A stretch of 64,000 bases of DNA from assembly GCF_018860365.1 (NCBI RefSeq), contig NZ_JAHKPO010000013.1, positions 248,001-312,000 on the forward strand, given 5' to 3'. Both the position numbers and the translations under genes were made by a program. The DNA is from Arenibacter algicola. Lineage in GTDB: Bacteria > Bacteroidota > Bacteroidia > Flavobacteriales > Flavobacteriaceae. Shown piece after piece: positions 63,301 to 64,000 of this stretch (the first letter of the stretch is position 1; the number at the start of each line of letters is the position of its first letter). Below the pieces are notes generated by a model. The model ran no database searches. It was given only the letters and a program-made list of their open reading frames with translations, and was not told the DNA's origin.

Positions 63301-63550
63301 TCAAAATGATTCAACAAAATTCTTGGATGATGATAAAATGAAGGAACTCATCCATCATATAGTTGATATAATTCGTAAAAATGCCACGGTTGATTGGAGT
63401 AAAAGAAGTGATGTTAGAGCTAAATTGAGAGTAACCGTACGGAAAATATTAATGCGTTATGGCTATCCGCCAGATTTGGCACGTATGGAAGCGGACAGAG
63501 TCCTGGAACAGAGTGAAGTATTGGCCAATGCATTCACAAAAGAATTTTAA
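60371..63550 (+). CDS. hsdR: Type I restriction endonuclease subunit
   Basis: A 1059-aa motor nuclease. The N-terminal nuclease core has Asp141 (RLDVVIYI) and Glu155-x-Lys157 (LPLVIVELKNAT). The DEAD-type motor has Walker A WHTQGSGKS (323-331), VVVADEAHRSQYG near 430, and SF2 motif VI-like QAIARVNRVYKDKPGG. A helical C-terminus binds the methylase core. It is full length with no frameshift, so the system is probably active. It is the last gene of the element. Confidence 0.95.
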   Translation: MLDENAIEIAFIDQLVSQGYNYYYGPDITPYGSNPQRKSFESVILEQQFRNSLEKLNPNLPSSAITEAYSKVVDLGTLDVMENNERFHTYLTNGVTVEFTKEGVTKGIKVQIIDFDNPENNEFWAINQLVVKENNSEKRLDVVIYINGLPLVIVELKNATDEKATVHRAYTQIQNYKSAVPSIFYYNALCVISDGIDAKASSLSAPLSRFLTWKAPKEPAHDLSIQHPNDLAKASEPKVSYGLTELQTLSEFMLNKKVLLNLIRYCTVFESEEKVDKTTGLISISKVKKVAAYHQYYAVQKAVEQTIRATHSVDGNKKIGVVWHTQGSGKSLTMVFYSGKIITHPEMKNPTIVILTDRNDLDDQLFGTFGNCVGLLRQTPVQATSREHIKELLKVSGGGVVFTTIQKFSPEEGNVHDTLSERTNIVVVADEAHRSQYGFKGRVVELEEGSELRYGNAKYMRDALPNASYIGFTGTPIEKEDKSTPAVFGKYIDVYDIKQAVDDGATVPISYESRLVKIKLDQEVSSEIDTLVDEISGATEEQLERAKKKNATINAIVGHPERLKDVAEDIVSHFEARQEVFEGKAMIVGMTRQICVDLYAQLIELKPEWHHEDRDKGTIKVIMTSSSDDPESFQPHHTTKQQRKELATRMKDPNDELKLVIVRDMWLTGFDAPSMHTMYIDKKMQGANLMQAIARVNRVYKDKPGGLIVDYIGIGQELRNAMATYLQSGGEGKAFVDIAEAVALMIEKFEIIEQMFHNYDYKAYFQAETNVKLQVLLGAQNYILSSEKLRDRFLKEITSLSKLFAMAIPSREANTIKDEVAFFQAVKARINKFTTSGVKSDYDVETAIKQIVDDALSSDGVIDVFSAAGIETPSVGILSDEFLLEVKNMQQKNLAYELLKKLLSDDVRVRKSKNIAQAKKFSEMIESAVKKYHNNQIDSAQVLEELSAIAREMRLEDHKAVELGLTEEEYAFYSVLNQNDSTKFLDDDKMKELIHHIVDIIRKNATVDWSKRSDVRAKLRVTVRKILMRYGYPPDLARMEADRVLEQSEVLANAFTKEF

Positions 63551-63588
63551 GAATAATTAAATTATATAAGAAAAAGGGCATACAATTC

Positions 63589-63641
63589 GGTTACCCATTA
63601 ACTTGGCAAGTTGTCAAATAGTTGTATTACAAAAGGTTACC
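63589..63641 (+). repeat. Right-end recombination sites
   Basis: GGTTACC occurs at 63589-63595 and 63635-63641, flanking the palindrome AACTTG-G-CAAGTT (63600-63612). The stretch CCATTAACTTGGCAAGTTG (63595-63613) is nearly the reverse complement of the left-end copy. It is adjacent to the right attachment repeat. Confidence 0.55.
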
Positions 63642-63642
63642 T

Positions 63643-63670
63643 TCCTTGGTTCGAGCCCAAGAGGGGGAGC
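63643..63670 (+). repeat. Right attachment repeat
   Basis: A perfect 28-bp copy of the tRNA-Asn 3' end (39938-39965). The tRNA 5' part is absent here, so this is the partial copy left by integration. Confidence 0.9.
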
Positions 63671-63676
63671 AGATAG

Positions 63677-63709
63677 GCCCGGTAAAACGTTAGTTTTACT
63701 GGGCTTTTT
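63677..63709 (+). terminator. Terminator, probably the original one of tRNA-Asn
   Basis: GCCCGGTAAAAC (63677-63688) pairs with GTTTTACTGGGC (63693-63704), with one G-T pair and a 4-base loop, then a T run. It begins seven bases after the attachment repeat, exactly where the tRNA terminator would lie in the empty site. Confidence 0.85.
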
Positions 63710-64000
63710 CTTTTTAGATACGTTCCAATTATCCAACATTGATAAGAAAGGATCATGCCTAATTTCTGGGTATTTAAATATTTATGCAAATAATTGAGTT
63801 AGCCTATAGAGGAAGAATTTATTATTTCTAACGGATCGTGCTTAATTGTTGTGTTTATGCAAAAATTGTCCAATGTCTTCTATAAACCAAGTTCTTATTA
63901 TGTTTTATAACAGATCTTATCGTGGGCGCTAGATCATTTATTCAAATGAACGTCAAAAAATATATTATATTTAAGTCTTAAAATAAAATATTACAAATGG

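Larger units (their letters stand above)
39938..63670. mobile_element. Integrated element in tRNA-Asn with defence cargo
   Basis: Bounded by the 28-bp direct repeat, this 23.7-kb region begins with a tyrosine integrase beside the tRNA. It contains an excisionase-like HTH gene, DNA-replication-type genes (ATPase, DUF3871, superfamily 3 helicase) and restriction and abortive-infection-type genes. Its coding density is looser and its codons look more AT-rich than the left flank. No relaxase, type IV secretion, capsid, portal or terminase gene is recognisable. It is therefore a mobilisable island or a satellite rather than a full prophage or conjugative element. Confidence 0.88.
63551..64000. other. 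Right end of the element and resuming chromosome
   Basis: This 450-base stretch has no coding gene that I can support. It contains the right inverted site, two GGTTACC repeats, the right attachment repeat and a terminator. After 63710 I see AT-rich sequence only. An ATG at 63997 may be the next chromosomal gene, cut by the window edge. Confidence 0.6.

Noticed and set aside
39938-63670. Idea that the element is a prophage or a conjugative element
   Set aside because: I found no capsid, portal, terminase, tail, lysis, relaxase or Tra gene in any frame that I could recognise.
63603-63797. 64-aa frame across the right attachment repeat
   Set aside because: It runs through the tRNA fragment and a terminator, so it is a chance frame.
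1-64000. CRISPR array, rRNA operon or complete transposon
   Set aside because: I saw no regularly spaced direct repeats, no rRNA-like stretch, and no transposase gene or terminal inverted repeats of an insertion sequence.

Overview
The window is chromosomal DNA of a Bacteroidota bacterium, most likely a marine-type Flavobacteriaceae member. The evidence is a SusC/SusD pair, a TonB receptor with a carboxypeptidase-like N-terminal domain, DUF3078 and DUF2141 proteins, a lycopene cyclase, AT-rich DNA, and promoters of the Bacteroidota form (TTTG, about 19 bases, TAnnTTTG). Genus and species cannot be named from sequence reading alone.

Left part, 1-39.9 kb, is ordinary core and accessory chromosome. 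It holds a cut-off dGTPase, dxs-DUF3078, tadA, a small lipoprotein, a cold-shock protein, a CLC chloride protein, aspS, a SusC/SusD pair and a YwqK-like protein. Next comes a tetR-tolC-MFP-RND efflux operon whose promoter sits inside a clear inverted-repeat operator. After it lie a polyprenyl synthase, a giant membrane-dehydrogenase/HEAT/cytochrome lipoprotein, crtY, and a metal module (thioredoxin, TonB receptor, DtxR-type repressor and ZIP transporter around one shared palindromic operator). The rest is small envelope proteins, feoA-feoB with a 49-aa Cys-rich partner, a SCO copper protein and rseP.

Right part, about 39.94-63.67 kb, is an integrated element. It starts at tRNA-Asn and is bounded by a 28-bp perfect direct repeat of the tRNA 3' end. 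It carries a tyrosine integrase next to the tRNA and a small excisionase-type HTH protein. Its replication-like core is an RecA/Sak4-like ATPase, DUF3871, and a superfamily 3 primase/helicase preceded by a block of iteron-like repeats and palindromes. A dense anti-phage-type cargo fills the rest. On the minus strand this is a Schlafen/AlbA protein, an ABC-ATPase plus HNH pair resembling Septu, a HEPN-like plus HNH pair, and a DUF4365 nuclease-like protein. On the plus strand it is a type I restriction-modification locus, hsdM-hsdS-hsdR, with two extra genes (a PD-(D/E)XK nuclease and a uracil-DNA-glycosylase-like protein) between hsdS and hsdR. I see no relaxase, conjugation, capsid, portal or terminase gene. 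The element is therefore either a mobilisable island or a phage-satellite-like element carrying defence genes. That reading is an inference.

Beyond the right attachment repeat (63,671-64,000) the host chromosome resumes with a strong terminator that probably belonged to the tRNA before integration. The least explained objects are the HEPN/HNH pair, the Abi-like N-terminus of the ABC-ATPase, the two-gene insert in the type I operon, and the palindrome/iteron blocks at the element ends and before the helicase.
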